In this document: positions 11,351 through 21,114 of the stretch, one piece after another
Layout of the letters: each line of letters opens with the position of its first letter
How positions within the stretch are numbered: the stretch's first letter is position 1
Assembly (NCBI RefSeq): GCF_001590905.1
Contig: NZ_BCTT01000006.1
Coordinates: 496,001 to 560,000 of the forward strand
Direction: 5' to 3'
DNA length: 64,000 nucleotides
Source of the DNA: Serratia grimesii NBRC 13537
Lineage (GTDB): Bacteria; Pseudomonadota; Gammaproteobacteria; Enterobacterales; Enterobacteriaceae
Made by a program: the position numbers and the translations under genes
Notes under the pieces: generated by a model
The model's database searches: none
Seen by the model: only the letters and a program-made list of their open reading frames with translations
What the model was told of the DNA's origin: nothing

Positions 11351-11480
11351 TATATTACCCTCATTGGTGTTATTCGGACACCTTTGCCACTGCCGCCAAT
11401 AATTCTTTTGAACTATTGTTGATAGATTGGTGTCGTCCTGTGTCTGCACGCAGTGTTCCATTCACAGCCGGGTTAATCTA
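11351..11480 (-). promoter_or_regulatory. ompF leader and -10 box
   Basis: On the minus strand TAGATT (11475-11480) is a likely -10 box, giving a 5' leader of about 115 bases. The leader keeps blocks I recall from E. coli ompF: GACACCAATCTATCAACAATAG, a GGCAGTGGCA segment, and AATGAGGGTAAT just before the start, the region paired by the MicF RNA in E. coli. No good -35 box is seen, which fits an activator-dependent promoter. Confidence 0.6.
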
Positions 11481-11510
11481 GAACGAAAATGCTACCAATG
11501 TCGCAATGAG

Positions 11511-11540
11511 GTTTCAAAAAGAAAGTATTTGTAACTAAAT
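11511..11540 (-). promoter_or_regulatory. Probable OmpR-binding region of ompF
   Basis: Read on the minus strand, GTTACAAATACTTTCTTTTT followed by GAAACC closely resembles the proximal OmpR sites of E. coli ompF (GTTACATATTTTTTC...GAAACC). It sits about 31-60 bases upstream of the -10 box, the usual place. OmpR-P would activate here. Confidence 0.65.
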
Positions 11541-11579
11541 GTAATATTCAGGGAACTTTGTGACGTGGGTCAATATTAA

Positions 11580-11609
11580 AAAATGCGAAAGGCCAGCAAA
11601 GCTGGCCTT
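11580..11609 (-). terminator. Terminator of asnS
   Basis: AAGGCCAGC, loop AAA, GCTGGCCTT is a 9-bp perfect stem. In the minus direction a T-rich stretch (CATTTTTTAATATT) follows at a short distance. It lies about 45 bases past the asnS stop. Confidence 0.7.
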
Positions 11610-11652
11610 GGTTTTGTAACTAAATTAATTAAAAAATGTATTATCTGATTAA

Positions 11653-13053
11653 TTAAAAGCTTGCATTACGTGGCGTACGCGGGAATGGAATAACATCACG
11701 CACGTTTTGTACACCGGTCACATAGGCGATTAAACGTTCAAAGCCCAAACCGAAGCCAGCATGAGGTACGGTGCCGTAACGACGCAGATCACGATACCAC
11801 CAGTAATCTTCTTTATTCAGGCCCATAGCTTCCAGACGTTGATCCAGCACATCCAAACGTTCTTCACGCTGTGCGCCACCGATGATTTCACCAATGCCTG
11901 GGGCTAACACGTCCATCGCTGCAACGGTTTTGCCATCTTCGTTCATACGCATATAGAAAGCTTTGATGTCTTTCGGGTAGTTTTTTACGACAACCGGTGC
12001 TTTGAAGTGTTTCTCCGCCAGGTAGCGCTCATGCTCGGAAGACAGATCGATACCCCAGGAGACTGGGTTTTCGAACGTCTGACCTGATGCGATCAGAATT
12101 TCCACGGCTTCGGTGTAATCCACCTGCGCGAAATCGGAAGAAACAAAACGCTGCAGGCGATCAATTGCATCTTTGTCTACGCGCTCGGCGAAGAACTGCA
12201 TGTCATCCATACGTTCGTTCAACACGGCCTGGAACACATACTTCAACATTTTTTCCGCCAGTTCGGCGATGTCTTCTAAGTTTGCAAACGCCACTTCTGG
12301 TTCGATCATCCAAAACTCCGCCAGGTGGCGGCTGGTGTTGGAATTCTCAGCGCGGAAGGTTGGGCCGAACGTGTAAATTTTCGACAACGCGCAGGCGTAG
12401 GTTTCGCCGTTCAGCTGGCCGGAAACGGTCAGGAATGCTTCTTTACCGAAAAAGTCCTGGCTGAAATCGACAGCTCCTTTATCAGTACGCGGCAGGTTTT
12501 CCAGATCCAGCGTTGAAACGCGGAACATTTCGCCAGCGCCTTCGGTATCGGAAGCGGTGATCAGCGGAGTGGAAACCCAGAAGAAGCCATTTTCGTGATA
12601 GAAACGGTGAATGGCCTGCGCCAGCGTATGACGCACGCGGGCAACGGCACCGATCAGGTTGGTTCGTGGACGAAGGTGAGCGACCTCGCGCAGGTATTCG
12701 ATGCTATGGCGCTTAGCCGCCATCGGGTAGGTGTCCGGATCGTCAACCCAGCCAACGACTTTAATCGCGGTTGCTTGCAGCTCGAAACTCTGGCCTTCAC
12801 CCGGAGAGGCGACGACTTTACCCGTGACTTCAATCGAACAGCCTGTGGTCAGATGCAGTACTTCATCCTGATAATTCGGCAGAGAATTATTAACGACGGC
12901 CTGTAACGGATCAAAGCAGGAACCGTCATAGACGGCCAGGAAGGAGATACCAGCTTTAGAATCTCTCCGGGTACGCACCCAACCGCGCACGGTGACTTCA
13001 CTGTCAACCGCAGCACGGCCTTGCAGTACGTCGACTACAGGCACTACGCTCAT
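11653..13053 (-). CDS. asnS: Asparaginyl-tRNA synthetase
   Basis: This 466-residue protein has the E. coli AsnRS length. An N-terminal OB-fold anticodon-binding domain (about 15-100, [20 protein letters not shown]) precedes a class II core with motif 2 ([21 protein letters not shown]) and motif 3 near the C-terminus ([15 protein letters not shown]). It charges tRNA-Asn in the cytosol. The start has a GAGAG ribosome site. It is transcribed alone, between the pncB terminator upstream and its own terminator before ompF, as in E. coli. Confidence 0.97.
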   Translation of the reverse strand: MSVVPVVDVLQGRAAVDSEVTVRGWVRTRRDSKAGISFLAVYDGSCFDPLQAVVNNSLPNYQDEVLHLTTGCSIEVTGKVVASPGEGQSFELQATAIKVVGWVDDPDTYPMAAKRHSIEYLREVAHLRPRTNLIGAVARVRHTLAQAIHRFYHENGFFWVSTPLITASDTEGAGEMFRVSTLDLENLPRTDKGAVDFSQDFFGKEAFLTVSGQLNGETYACALSKIYTFGPTFRAENSNTSRHLAEFWMIEPEVAFANLEDIAELAEKMLKYVFQAVLNERMDDMQFFAERVDKDAIDRLQRFVSSDFAQVDYTEAVEILIASGQTFENPVSWGIDLSSEHERYLAEKHFKAPVVVKNYPKDIKAFYMRMNEDGKTVAAMDVLAPGIGEIIGGAQREERLDVLDQRLEAMGLNKEDYWWYRDLRRYGTVPHAGFGLGFERLIAYVTGVQNVRDVIPFPRTPRNASF

Positions 13054-13223
13054 AGATTTCTCTCTTTAATTATTTGGTTTAGAAATAGCTTACAACCCAA
13101 GAATATGGGGATGTTGCTATGTTACTTGCCGCGGTGCAGAGCACAAGCAGAAATCGCCGGATTGATGCAACATTTCTTGGGGAAGCGCGAAAAGGGAGCA
13201 ACGAAAAGTATCTTATAAAGAAG

Positions 13224-13257
13224 AAAAAGCCGGCGGGGGAAATTCAGCCGGCTTTTT
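13224..13257 (-). terminator. Terminator of pncB
   Basis: AAAAAGCCGGC and GCCGGCTTTTT form an 11-bp stem with a 12-base loop, 23 bases past the pncB stop. The stem end supplies the T run on both strands. Confidence 0.85.
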
Positions 13258-13279
13258 AGCGTACGCAGAACGGGAGCGC

Positions 13280-14485
13280 TTAGCTCGCCTTCTTCACCAG
13301 CGGTAGGTCGAAAGCCTTACGTAATGCTTTTACAAAGGCTTGATCCTGGCAGATGGTTTTGCCTGGGCTATCGGAGAGTTTCGCCACCGGTTTGCCTTTG
13401 CATTCAACGAGCTTAATCACGATGTTCAGCGGTTTTACGCCGGGAATATCGCAGGTTAGGCGTGTACCTATGCCGAACACCAGGTTGACGCGTTGGTAAA
13501 AGTGCCGGTAGAGCGCCAGTGCTTTGTCCAAATCCAGGTTATCAGAGAACACCAACGTTTTACTCATCGGATCAATACCGAGCTTCTGGTAATGCGCTAT
13601 GGCTTTCTCACCCCATTCGAACGGGTCACCTGAGTCGTGCCGCAGGCCCTGATAACGTTGGGCGAATTGCAGGCCGAAATCTCGCAGGAAGGCATCCATG
13701 GTGATGCAGTCGGTCAGTGCGATGCCGAGCTGGTCTGGGTATTCGTCCAGCCAAGCCTGCAATGCCGCTCGTTGGCTGTTAGCCAGCACCGGGCTGATCT
13801 GCTGGTGCGCCTGGAACCATTCATGGGCTTGAGTACCTACCGGTGCCAGACCAAGCTGATGTGCAAGATCGTAATTGCTGGTACCGACCAGATACGGGAA
13901 TTCTTCCTTCAGTGTACTGACGATGGATTGCTGTACTGCCTGCGAGAAGCGGCGGCGGGTGCCGAAGTCCATCAGTTTGAAGCGAGAAATATCCACATCG
14001 CTACTCATGGCTTTAAACTGCGCCAGTTTACTGCGCAAATGGGCTACCGCCATGTCCGGTGTGACATCTGGCGAGCGGTGACGGTGTACCACTTCGCTGA
14101 TGACTGCCAGTAACGGGACTTCCCACATGATCACTTCGCGCCATGGACCGGCAATCCGGATATGCAGTTTTCCCGCGCGATTTTCGATCTGAACCTGTTG
14201 CGGATCGTAACGGAACTTGCGCAACCAGCTCAGGTAATCCTCACGGAAGAACGGGAGTCCTGATAGATAGTGGAATTCGGCGTCTGTCAGTGCCAACTGG
14301 CTCATCAGTGCAATCTGCGCACGGATTTCGTCGGCATATTCGCCAAGCAGCTCATCACCACGGCAGCGGAATTCCGCCGCCACGCTGATAGCGGGATAGC
14401 GATGGAACACTGCTTGCTGCATATGAAGCTTGTAGGCATCAGTATCAAGCAGTGATGTCAAAATCGGGGAGGCGTATTGAGTCAT
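13280..14485 (-). CDS. pncB: Nicotinate phosphoribosyltransferase
   Basis: This 401-residue protein matches E. coli PncB. It joins nicotinate to PRPP, with ATP hydrolysis, to give nicotinate mononucleotide in NAD salvage. Family marks are [17 protein letters not shown] near the N-terminus, [34 protein letters not shown] (the region of the autophosphorylated His) and the late [11 protein letters not shown]. It is a single-gene unit with its own promoter and terminator. An inverted repeat flanks the promoter and may be an operator. Confidence 0.97.
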   Translation of the reverse strand: MTQYASPILTSLLDTDAYKLHMQQAVFHRYPAISVAAEFRCRGDELLGEYADEIRAQIALMSQLALTDAEFHYLSGLPFFREDYLSWLRKFRYDPQQVQIENRAGKLHIRIAGPWREVIMWEVPLLAVISEVVHRHRSPDVTPDMAVAHLRSKLAQFKAMSSDVDISRFKLMDFGTRRRFSQAVQQSIVSTLKEEFPYLVGTSNYDLAHQLGLAPVGTQAHEWFQAHQQISPVLANSQRAALQAWLDEYPDQLGIALTDCITMDAFLRDFGLQFAQRYQGLRHDSGDPFEWGEKAIAHYQKLGIDPMSKTLVFSDNLDLDKALALYRHFYQRVNLVFGIGTRLTCDIPGVKPLNIVIKLVECKGKPVAKLSDSPGKTICQDQAFVKALRKAFDLPLVKKAS

Positions 14486-14525
14486 AGCGCGTTACTGCAT
14501 CCTCGTCAGGCGCGTGTCCAAATCC

Positions 14526-14576
14526 GGATAATCAAAAAAAGTGGGGGGAGTATACCCGGATTATCCTGTTATTGAA
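14526..14576 (-). promoter_or_regulatory. pncB promoter flanked by inverted repeat
   Basis: On the minus strand TTCAAT (14571-14576), 16 bases, then TATACT (14549-14554). An 8-bp inverted pair, GGATAATC at 14526-14533 and GATTATCC at 14559-14566, brackets the -10 box and the likely start site. It does not look like the E. coli NadR box as I know it (TGTTTA-N6-TAAACA), so the regulator is unknown. Confidence 0.45.
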
Positions 14577-14739
14577 GCTGCATCACACCACAATTCATTG
14601 GAGCGGGTCGAGGATTAAACGTGCCTTTATGCGAGCTTGCCATCAGGACACCGGCAGAAAAGCCAGATTCACCTGTAAGGTGAATGACTTAGCCTAATTA
14701 GTCATAAAAATTATAATGTTAATTATTTTAAACAACAAT

Positions 14740-16440
14740 TCAGATAAAACCGGTTTGTGTATGAATGCCGATACGGTCTTTGCCGTTATTCTTGCAGAAA
14801 TAGAGGGCTTCATCTGCTTGTTTGATCGCCGTTGGCAACAGCCCAATGTCGCACACCTGAGCAATGCCACAGCTGGTAGTGAAACGGACTGTTTGCCCAT
14901 TGGCTAATGTCAGGGTGAGTTGATGAGTCAGCTCGCGTAACGTTGACATGACTTCACGTGCATTTTCCAGCGTACAATTACCCAAAATCACGGCGAATTC
15001 CTCCCCTCCATAGCGACAGAAAATGTCGCTGGAACGGAATGTGCTTTGTAATAACTTGCCGAATTCGACCAGGACAAGGTCGCCAACATGATGACCAAAG
15101 TTGTCATTGAGGTTTTTGAAGTTATCAATATCGATCAGGCAGAAGGCCAGCGGGTAACTATTGGCTGCCAGAGATTCACACTCGAGAAAAAACTTACGAC
15201 GGTTATAAATATTGGTTAACGGGTCAAGATACGAGGAGGCCTCCAGTTCCTTGATCAGCAAGTGTTTTTCATTTTCCAATGTCACCTTTTCCAACTGATA
15301 CTGCTTAAGCTGTTTAATGGCATCGCTGATGGCCATTAGCTCTTGACCGTAAAACACCTCATTGCGATCAATATTCATATTCCCGCGTGATAAGCGCAAA
15401 ATATTGTTATGTGTTTTTGTCAGCCAGCGGCTGATATTTGAACAATAAACCAGTGTTGGTAGAAAAATAAACAGGGTGATCAGCCCACCCAAGGAAATCA
15501 TGCCGTAAATCGCTGTCTGGCTGTCATAGATCTTATGCTGCGAAGCGGCGATTTCCATTTCAAAACTACGCTGATAAAGCTGTTGTGAGAGGTCGCTCAG
15601 GTTCTTAACGTACTGGTAGATAGAATCAGCGGGGTAGGTGGTGTGCGTATCAACCGCGCTATACAACCCTTCGGTAATACGGCTGATTTGTTTTACAGAC
15701 AGTTGTTCAAGGATCTCATTCACTAAGAATGTGGTTTGCATGTCGTTATAGGTCAGCTTGATAAAAATTAGCCGGGTACTTAATGCACTCAATACCCCGG
15801 TGAGCTGAATTGCTTTTAGATAAGCATCTTTACGTGCGAGTTGGTTGGTATTGACATCAATAACCTGGTCGATCAGTTCGGTCACGGACATATTCAGCCG
15901 ATTATTCAGCCGCACGGCTTCCAGGAAAAGGAATGAGTCGGCATCAACCATGCGGGTGTCATAGGTGTAGCGGTAATAGCTCTTACTGGCTTGGGAAATG
16001 TAGTAAGCACTATTGATATTAAACAGATTGGCCGTGGCATCGGTGACATGTGAAAGCTGCAGGTTGTCATTATTGAGCAACTGCTCCATTAAACTGATCA
16101 TGGAGAGCGCGGCGATTTTCTGCCGTATACCAAGCTGTTGCGATATCTCGCTGTCGATGTGTGGCTGAAAACGGGCGATTTTTGCGCGCGCCACGCGATC
16201 GGCATCCATCCATTGTGCTGGGGTAATGTGTGGGTTTATCAGACTTAAACGCTTTAAACGGTGTGCCAACAGCGTGGCCTGGAAAGCTTCTGAAATCTCT
16301 TTGGTACGGGTAATTTTGTACAGGTTCAGTTGGTTGTCGCGATAGTCGGTTTCTGCCTCAACCAGTTCATCGGAAATAAACAGGGCGAATGAGGACATCA
16401 GGGCAAAGGTAAAAAAATAGATCAAATATTTTACTTTCAT
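14740..16440 (-). CDS. Membrane diguanylate cyclase with large periplasmic sensor domain
   Basis: This 566-residue protein has a membrane segment at about 4-23, a helical extracytoplasmic region of about 295 residues, a second membrane segment at about 318-342, a linker that looks like a short HAMP plus coiled coil (345-400), and a GGDEF domain from about 403. The active site is GGEEF at 478-482, and RSSD at 469-472 five residues before it is a complete inhibitory I-site. It should therefore make cyclic di-GMP and be feedback-inhibited. I do not recognise the sensor region; it resembles the all-helical domains of some histidine kinases, but this is a guess. I do not recall such a gene between pncB and pepN in E. 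coli, so it is probably a lineage insertion. No EAL domain is present. Confidence 0.88.
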   Translation of the reverse strand: MKVKYLIYFFTFALMSSFALFISDELVEAETDYRDNQLNLYKITRTKEISEAFQATLLAHRLKRLSLINPHITPAQWMDADRVARAKIARFQPHIDSEISQQLGIRQKIAALSMISLMEQLLNNDNLQLSHVTDATANLFNINSAYYISQASKSYYRYTYDTRMVDADSFLFLEAVRLNNRLNMSVTELIDQVIDVNTNQLARKDAYLKAIQLTGVLSALSTRLIFIKLTYNDMQTTFLVNEILEQLSVKQISRITEGLYSAVDTHTTYPADSIYQYVKNLSDLSQQLYQRSFEMEIAASQHKIYDSQTAIYGMISLGGLITLFIFLPTLVYCSNISRWLTKTHNNILRLSRGNMNIDRNEVFYGQELMAISDAIKQLKQYQLEKVTLENEKHLLIKELEASSYLDPLTNIYNRRKFFLECESLAANSYPLAFCLIDIDNFKNLNDNFGHHVGDLVLVEFGKLLQSTFRSSDIFCRYGGEEFAVILGNCTLENAREVMSTLRELTHQLTLTLANGQTVRFTTSCGIAQVCDIGLLPTAIKQADEALYFCKNNGKDRIGIHTQTGFI

Positions 16441-16888
16441 GTGCGCCGCGCGTCCTTGAGCCAGATGGGTTAATTATACCATTGTGGTTCGCAGGCTGTC
16501 TTAACTATACCCGACGGGACGTGGCTGCCGAGTGGGCGCTGTGGGGCAATTGCTGGTTGCCCATGCCCACTGAGAAAAATGGACTTTTTAACCCGAGAAA
16601 GGAACCTGAGAGCGTGATGAACACAATGCGGGTTTTTTAGCATTAAATGCTGATTTTTATCCTGCATTAGGTGAAGGAGCCTGACTGGCTGGGTAATTCA
16701 TCGACAATATTAGGATCCACCTCCGATTTCTCTGCTCTGGTCCCTTGGCATCTCTGGGTTTTTTTTGTAGCTGTGATACAGTTTATTTACAATCAGGCTC
16801 ATCGAAATTTCTGCTCTTTCTCAACGGCGAAATAAATGCATGATGAAAGCCTGGCACCTGTAACTCACTGAGACGTCAAAGGGTTTTT
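16441..16888. other. Divergent intergenic region between the cyclase gene and pepN
   Basis: This 448-base stretch must hold the two divergent promoters. The only clear structure is a nested hairpin at 16532-16570: outer arms GTGGGC and GCCCAC, inner arms GGGCAA and TTGCCC. A T-rich stretch with TTTATTTACAAT near 16779-16790 could be part of the pepN promoter. A 65-codon open frame here has no ribosome site or recognisable sequence and is not called. Confidence 0.5.
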
Positions 16889-19504
16889 ATGACACAACAG
16901 CCACAGGCGAAGTATCGCCACGATTATCGCGCGCCAGATTATACCATCACTGATATTGACCTGGATTTTGAGCTGGATGCAGAGACAACACGCGTAACCG
17001 CAGTCAGCAAGATTAAGCGTCAAGGTGCTGCCGACGCGCCATTGGTACTCAACGGTGAAGATCTGACGTTGGTGAGTATTGAGATCGACGGCCAGCCGTG
17101 GACGACTTATCAGTTGCAGGATAACAAACTGGTTATCGAGAAACTGCCAGCACAATTTACCATGACCATCGTTAATGATATCCACCCGGCAAAAAACACC
17201 GCGCTGGAAGGGTTATATCTGTCTGGTGAAGCGCTGTGCACACAATGTGAGGCAGAAGGCTTCCGCCACATTACCTATTATCTTGATCGTCCAGATGTGC
17301 TTGCCCGCTTTACCACTCGTATTGTGGCCGACAAGGTGCGTTACCCGTTCCTGTTGTCAAACGGCAACCGCGTTGGGCAGGGTGAACTGGAAGATGGTCG
17401 TCACTGGGTGCAGTGGCAAGATCCGTTCCCAAAACCTTGCTACCTGTTTGCATTGGTTGCCGGTGATTTTGACGTGCTGCGAGACAGCTTTACTACCCGT
17501 TCAGGGCGTGATGTTGCGTTGGAGTTGTTTGTTGACCGTGGCAACCTGGATCGCGCTGATTGGGCGATGACTTCCTTGAAGAACTCGATGAAATGGGATG
17601 AAACCCGTTTTGGGCTGGAATACGATCTCGACATTTATATGATCGTTGCCGTCGACTTCTTCAACATGGGCGCGATGGAGAATAAAGGGTTAAATATTTT
17701 TAACTCCAAGTATGTGCTGGCGAAGGCGGAAACTGCGACCGACAAAGATTACCTGAATATCGAAGCGGTGATTGGTCACGAATACTTCCATAACTGGACT
17801 GGCAACCGTGTGACCTGCCGCGATTGGTTCCAGCTCAGCCTGAAAGAAGGTTTGACGGTATTCCGCGATCAGGAATTCAGTTCAGATTTGGGTTCACGTC
17901 CGGTTAACCGTATCGATAACGTGCGCGTTATGCGTGGCGCACAATTTGCGGAAGACGCCAGTCCGATGGCGCACGCAATTCGCCCGGACAAAGTTATCGA
18001 GATGAACAACTTCTACACTCTGACAGTGTATGAAAAAGGTTCTGAAGTGATCCGCATGCTGCACACACTACTGGGCGAAGAACAATTCCAGAAAGGCATC
18101 CAACTGTATTTCGAACGCCATGATGGCAGTGCGGCTACCTGTGATGATTTTGTTCAGGCAATGGAAGACGCGTCTAACGTCGATTTGTCATTGTTCCGCC
18201 GTTGGTACAGCCAGTCTGGTACGCCGCAGCTGACCGTGCGTGACGAATATGATGCCGAGCATCAACAGTACCGCCTGCATGTTAGCCAAAAAACGGAACC
18301 GACAGCTGATCAACCAGAGAAGTTGCCACTGCATATTCCACTGGACATCGAATTGTACGACGCAGAAGGTAATGTGATTGCTCTGCAGAAAGACGGTTCG
18401 GCGATCAATAACGTACTGAACGTAACCGAAGCCGAACAGACCTTTGTGTTTGACGGTGTCGCACACAAACCAGTGCCGTCTCTGTTGCGTGAGTTTTCAG
18501 CACCGGTGAAGCTGGATTACCCGTACAGCGATCAGCAACTGACCTTCCTGATGCAGCACGCCCGTAATGACTTTGCTCGTTGGGATGCGGCGCAAAGCTT
18601 GCTGGCGACCTATATCAAGCTGAATGTGGCCAGACACCAGCAGAAACAGCCTTTGTCGCTGCCACTGCATGTTGCTGATGCTTTCCGTGCCGTGCTATTG
18701 GACGAGACACTGGATCCGGCATTAGCCGCACAGATCCTGACGTTGCCTTCTGAAAGTGAAATGGCAGAATTGTTCGCTACCATCGATCCGGAAGCCATTG
18801 CTGCGGTACACGAAGCAATCGTACGTTGTCTGGCGAAGGAAATGGTCGATGAGTGGTTAGCCGTGTATAACGCCAATAAAACCGACGGTTATCGGGTGGA
18901 ACACGCTGATATTGCCAAACGTTCCCTGCGCAATGTGTGCCTGGGATACCTGGCCTTTGGTGACGCAGTGCTAGCCGATCGTCTTGTGTCGGAGCAATAC
19001 CGCCTGGCAGACAACATGACTGATTCTCTGGCGGCGTTGGCTGCGGCGGTAGCTGCACAGTTGCCTTGCCGCGACGCGCTGCTAACGGCATTTGATGAGC
19101 GTTGGCACCAGGATGGTCTGGTCATGGACAAATGGTTTGTTTTGCAGGCGACCAGCCCGGCGGCTGACGTGCTGACCAAGGTCCGCAGTTTGCTGACACA
19201 CCGTTCATTCAGCCTGAGTAATCCAAACCGCACTCGCTCGTTGATCGGCGGCTTTGCTTCAGCTAACCCAGCGGCGTTCCATGCCGCAGACGGCAGTGGT
19301 TATCAGTTCCTGGCCGAGATCCTCAGCGATTTGAACCAGCGTAACCCACAGATTGCTGCTCGCCTGATCGAACCGCTGATCCGCCTGAAACGCTATGATG
19401 CGTCGCGCCAGGCGTTGATGCGTAAGGCGCTTGAGCAGTTGAAAGGGCTTGAGAACCTGTCTGGCGACCTGTTCGAGAAGATCAGTAAAGCGCTCGACGC
19501 ATAA
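16889..19504 (+). CDS. pepN: Aminopeptidase N
   Basis: This 871-residue M1-family zinc aminopeptidase matches E. coli PepN (870). The exopeptidase motif GAMEN is near 261-265 (FNMGAMENKGLN) and the zinc site HEYFH at 297-301, with the second Glu in LKEGLT near 320. The C-terminal part is the helical bowl domain of the family. It removes N-terminal residues from peptides in the cytosol and is the main aminopeptidase in E. coli. The gene stands alone between a divergent upstream gene and a terminator shared with the convergent ssu operon. Confidence 0.98.
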   Translation: MTQQPQAKYRHDYRAPDYTITDIDLDFELDAETTRVTAVSKIKRQGAADAPLVLNGEDLTLVSIEIDGQPWTTYQLQDNKLVIEKLPAQFTMTIVNDIHPAKNTALEGLYLSGEALCTQCEAEGFRHITYYLDRPDVLARFTTRIVADKVRYPFLLSNGNRVGQGELEDGRHWVQWQDPFPKPCYLFALVAGDFDVLRDSFTTRSGRDVALELFVDRGNLDRADWAMTSLKNSMKWDETRFGLEYDLDIYMIVAVDFFNMGAMENKGLNIFNSKYVLAKAETATDKDYLNIEAVIGHEYFHNWTGNRVTCRDWFQLSLKEGLTVFRDQEFSSDLGSRPVNRIDNVRVMRGAQFAEDASPMAHAIRPDKVIEMNNFYTLTVYEKGSEVIRMLHTLLGEEQFQKGIQLYFERHDGSAATCDDFVQAMEDASNVDLSLFRRWYSQSGTPQLTVRDEYDAEHQQYRLHVSQKTEPTADQPEKLPLHIPLDIELYDAEGNVIALQKDGSAINNVLNVTEAEQTFVFDGVAHKPVPSLLREFSAPVKLDYPYSDQQLTFLMQHARNDFARWDAAQSLLATYIKLNVARHQQKQPLSLPLHVADAFRAVLLDETLDPALAAQILTLPSESEMAELFATIDPEAIAAVHEAIVRCLAKEMVDEWLAVYNANKTDGYRVEHADIAKRSLRNVCLGYLAFGDAVLADRLVSEQYRLADNMTDSLAALAAAVAAQLPCRDALLTAFDERWHQDGLVMDKWFVLQATSPAADVLTKVRSLLTHRSFSLSNPNRTRSLIGGFASANPAAFHAADGSGYQFLAEILSDLNQRNPQIAARLIEPLIRLKRYDASRQALMRKALEQLKGLENLSGDLFEKISKALDA

Positions 19505-19507
19505 CTT

Positions 19508-19537
19508 AAAAAGGGACGGCAATGCCGTCCCTTTTTT
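19508..19537. terminator. Terminator between pepN and ssuB
   Basis: GGGACGGC, loop AAT, GCCGTCCC, with A5 before and T6 after, so it can work in both directions. Its right edge includes the first base of the ssuB stop codon. Confidence 0.88.
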
Positions 19538-20312
19538 AATTCGCGACTCGACGTGAGGTTTCGGTCAGTGTCGGGGGCGGAGATAGCACTCTGTCCAATA
19601 CTTCAGCCTCCAGCTCTGCCAACTTACTCGATCCTTTACGGCGCGGTCGCGGCAAGTCAATGGTCAGATCCAATCCGATACGTCCTTCCTCAATCAAAAT
19701 CACCCGATCTGCCAGCGCAATGGCTTCACTGACGTCATGCGTCACCAACAACACGGTGAAACCATGCTGTTGCCATAGTCCTTCGATCAACCCCTGCATT
19801 TCGATCCGCGTTAACGCATCCAAGGCGCCTAAAGGTTCATCCAAAAGCAGGAGACGTGGACGATGGATCAATGCGCGGGCCAATGCCACCCGCTGTTTTT
19901 GCCCACCGGATAATGCCGCCGGCCACTCACTGGCGCGATCGGCCAATCCGACAGCGTTCAATGCCTGTAACGCATCCTCCCGCCAGTGGCCGCGTAATCC
20001 GAGACCGACATTGTCGATCACCTTTTTCCATGGCAGCAGGCGTGCGTCCTGAAACATCAGGCGCGTATCGTCTCTGGCACTGGCGAGCGGTGCATTACCG
20101 CTCAGCAATACACCACTGCTGGCGTTTTCCAGCCCGGCCATCAGACGCAGTAGGGTACTTTTACCGCAGCCACTGCGACCGACAACGGCAATAAACTGGC
20201 CAGCGCTGATGCGCAACTGAATATTTTCTAGCACCGTGCGGTTGCCGTAGCGTTTGGCAATAGATTCCAGCGTGACCGGGGTGCCTTGGGGAATACGGGC
20301 GGGAGCCGTCAT
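19536..20312 (-). CDS. ssuB: Aliphatic sulfonate ABC transporter ATPase SsuB
   Basis: This 258-residue ABC ATPase has Walker A GRSGCGKS, signature [15 protein letters not shown], Walker B LLLLDEP and the switch His in [10 protein letters not shown]. It belongs to the nitrate/sulfonate/taurine importer group. It is the last gene of the ssuEADCB order and overlaps ssuC by four bases. It drives uptake of alkanesulfonates as a sulfur source during sulfate limitation. Confidence 0.94.
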   Translation of the reverse strand: MTAPARIPQGTPVTLESIAKRYGNRTVLENIQLRISAGQFIAVVGRSGCGKSTLLRLMAGLENASSGVLLSGNAPLASARDDTRLMFQDARLLPWKKVIDNVGLGLRGHWREDALQALNAVGLADRASEWPAALSGGQKQRVALARALIHRPRLLLLDEPLGALDALTRIEMQGLIEGLWQQHGFTVLLVTHDVSEAIALADRVILIEEGRIGLDLTIDLPRPRRKGSSKLAELEAEVLDRVLSPPPTLTETSRRVAN

Positions 20313-21103
20313 AGCGCTTCTCCTTGTTTCAGTTGGTAGGCCGGATGCCAGCGTAACCAGATACGTTCCAGCAACTGGGCACTGACGTCAGCCAACTTGC
20401 CGAGTAGGGCATACAGCACAATCGCTACTACCACGACATCTGTCTGTAAGAATTCACGGGCATTCATCGCCAGATAACCGATCCCCGAGTTGGCAGAAAT
20501 GGTTTCCGCCACGATCAGGGTGAGCCACATAAAACCTAACGCAAAACGTACACCGACCATGATCGAAGGCAGAGCGCCCGGCAAAACCACTTGGGTAAAT
20601 AACTGAAAACCACTCAGGCCATAGCTGCGCGCCATTTCAAGCAGACCGCGATCGATATTCTTAATGCCGTGATAAGTGTTCAGATAGATAGGAAATAGAG
20701 TGCCCAATGCGACCAGAAAGATCTTGGCGGATTCATCGATGCCAAACCACAGGATCACCAGCGGTATCAGCGCCAAATGCGGCACGTTGCGGATCATCTG
20801 CACGGAACTGTCCAGCAGACGTTCTCCCCAAGGTGACAGACCAGTGATAAAACCCAGTACAAGCCCAATGCTGCCACCGATGCTAAAGCCGATCAGTGCA
20901 CGCCAACTGCTGATCGTCAGGTGTTGCCACAGCTCGCCGCTTTTGGTCAGCGTCCAAAAGGCGGTAACCACGGCGCTTGGTGCCGGCAGAATACGGTTCG
21001 ACAGCCAGCCAGCCTCAACGGATATTTGCCAGATAACCACCAACGCTACTGGCAATGCCCAAGGGGCGAGACGATGCAAGATACGTTGTGTGCCGTTTGC
21101 CAT
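20309..21103 (-). CDS. ssuC: Aliphatic sulfonate ABC transporter permease SsuC
   Basis: This 264-residue inner-membrane protein has about six membrane segments and the permease loop ([29 protein letters not shown]), the site that docks the ATPase. It is the expected length for SsuC. It lies 11 bases after ssuD and overlaps ssuB by four bases, so the genes are co-transcribed and probably translationally coupled. Confidence 0.94.
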   Translation of the reverse strand: MANGTQRILHRLAPWALPVALVVIWQISVEAGWLSNRILPAPSAVVTAFWTLTKSGELWQHLTISSWRALIGFSIGGSIGLVLGFITGLSPWGERLLDSSVQMIRNVPHLALIPLVILWFGIDESAKIFLVALGTLFPIYLNTYHGIKNIDRGLLEMARSYGLSGFQLFTQVVLPGALPSIMVGVRFALGFMWLTLIVAETISANSGIGYLAMNAREFLQTDVVVVAIVLYALLGKLADVSAQLLERIWLRWHPAYQLKQGEAL

Positions 21104-21114
21104 AGTGTGGCTCC

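Noticed and set aside
16470-16667. 65-codon open frame upstream of the diguanylate cyclase gene
   Set aside because: No ribosome site and low-information sequence in a promoter region.
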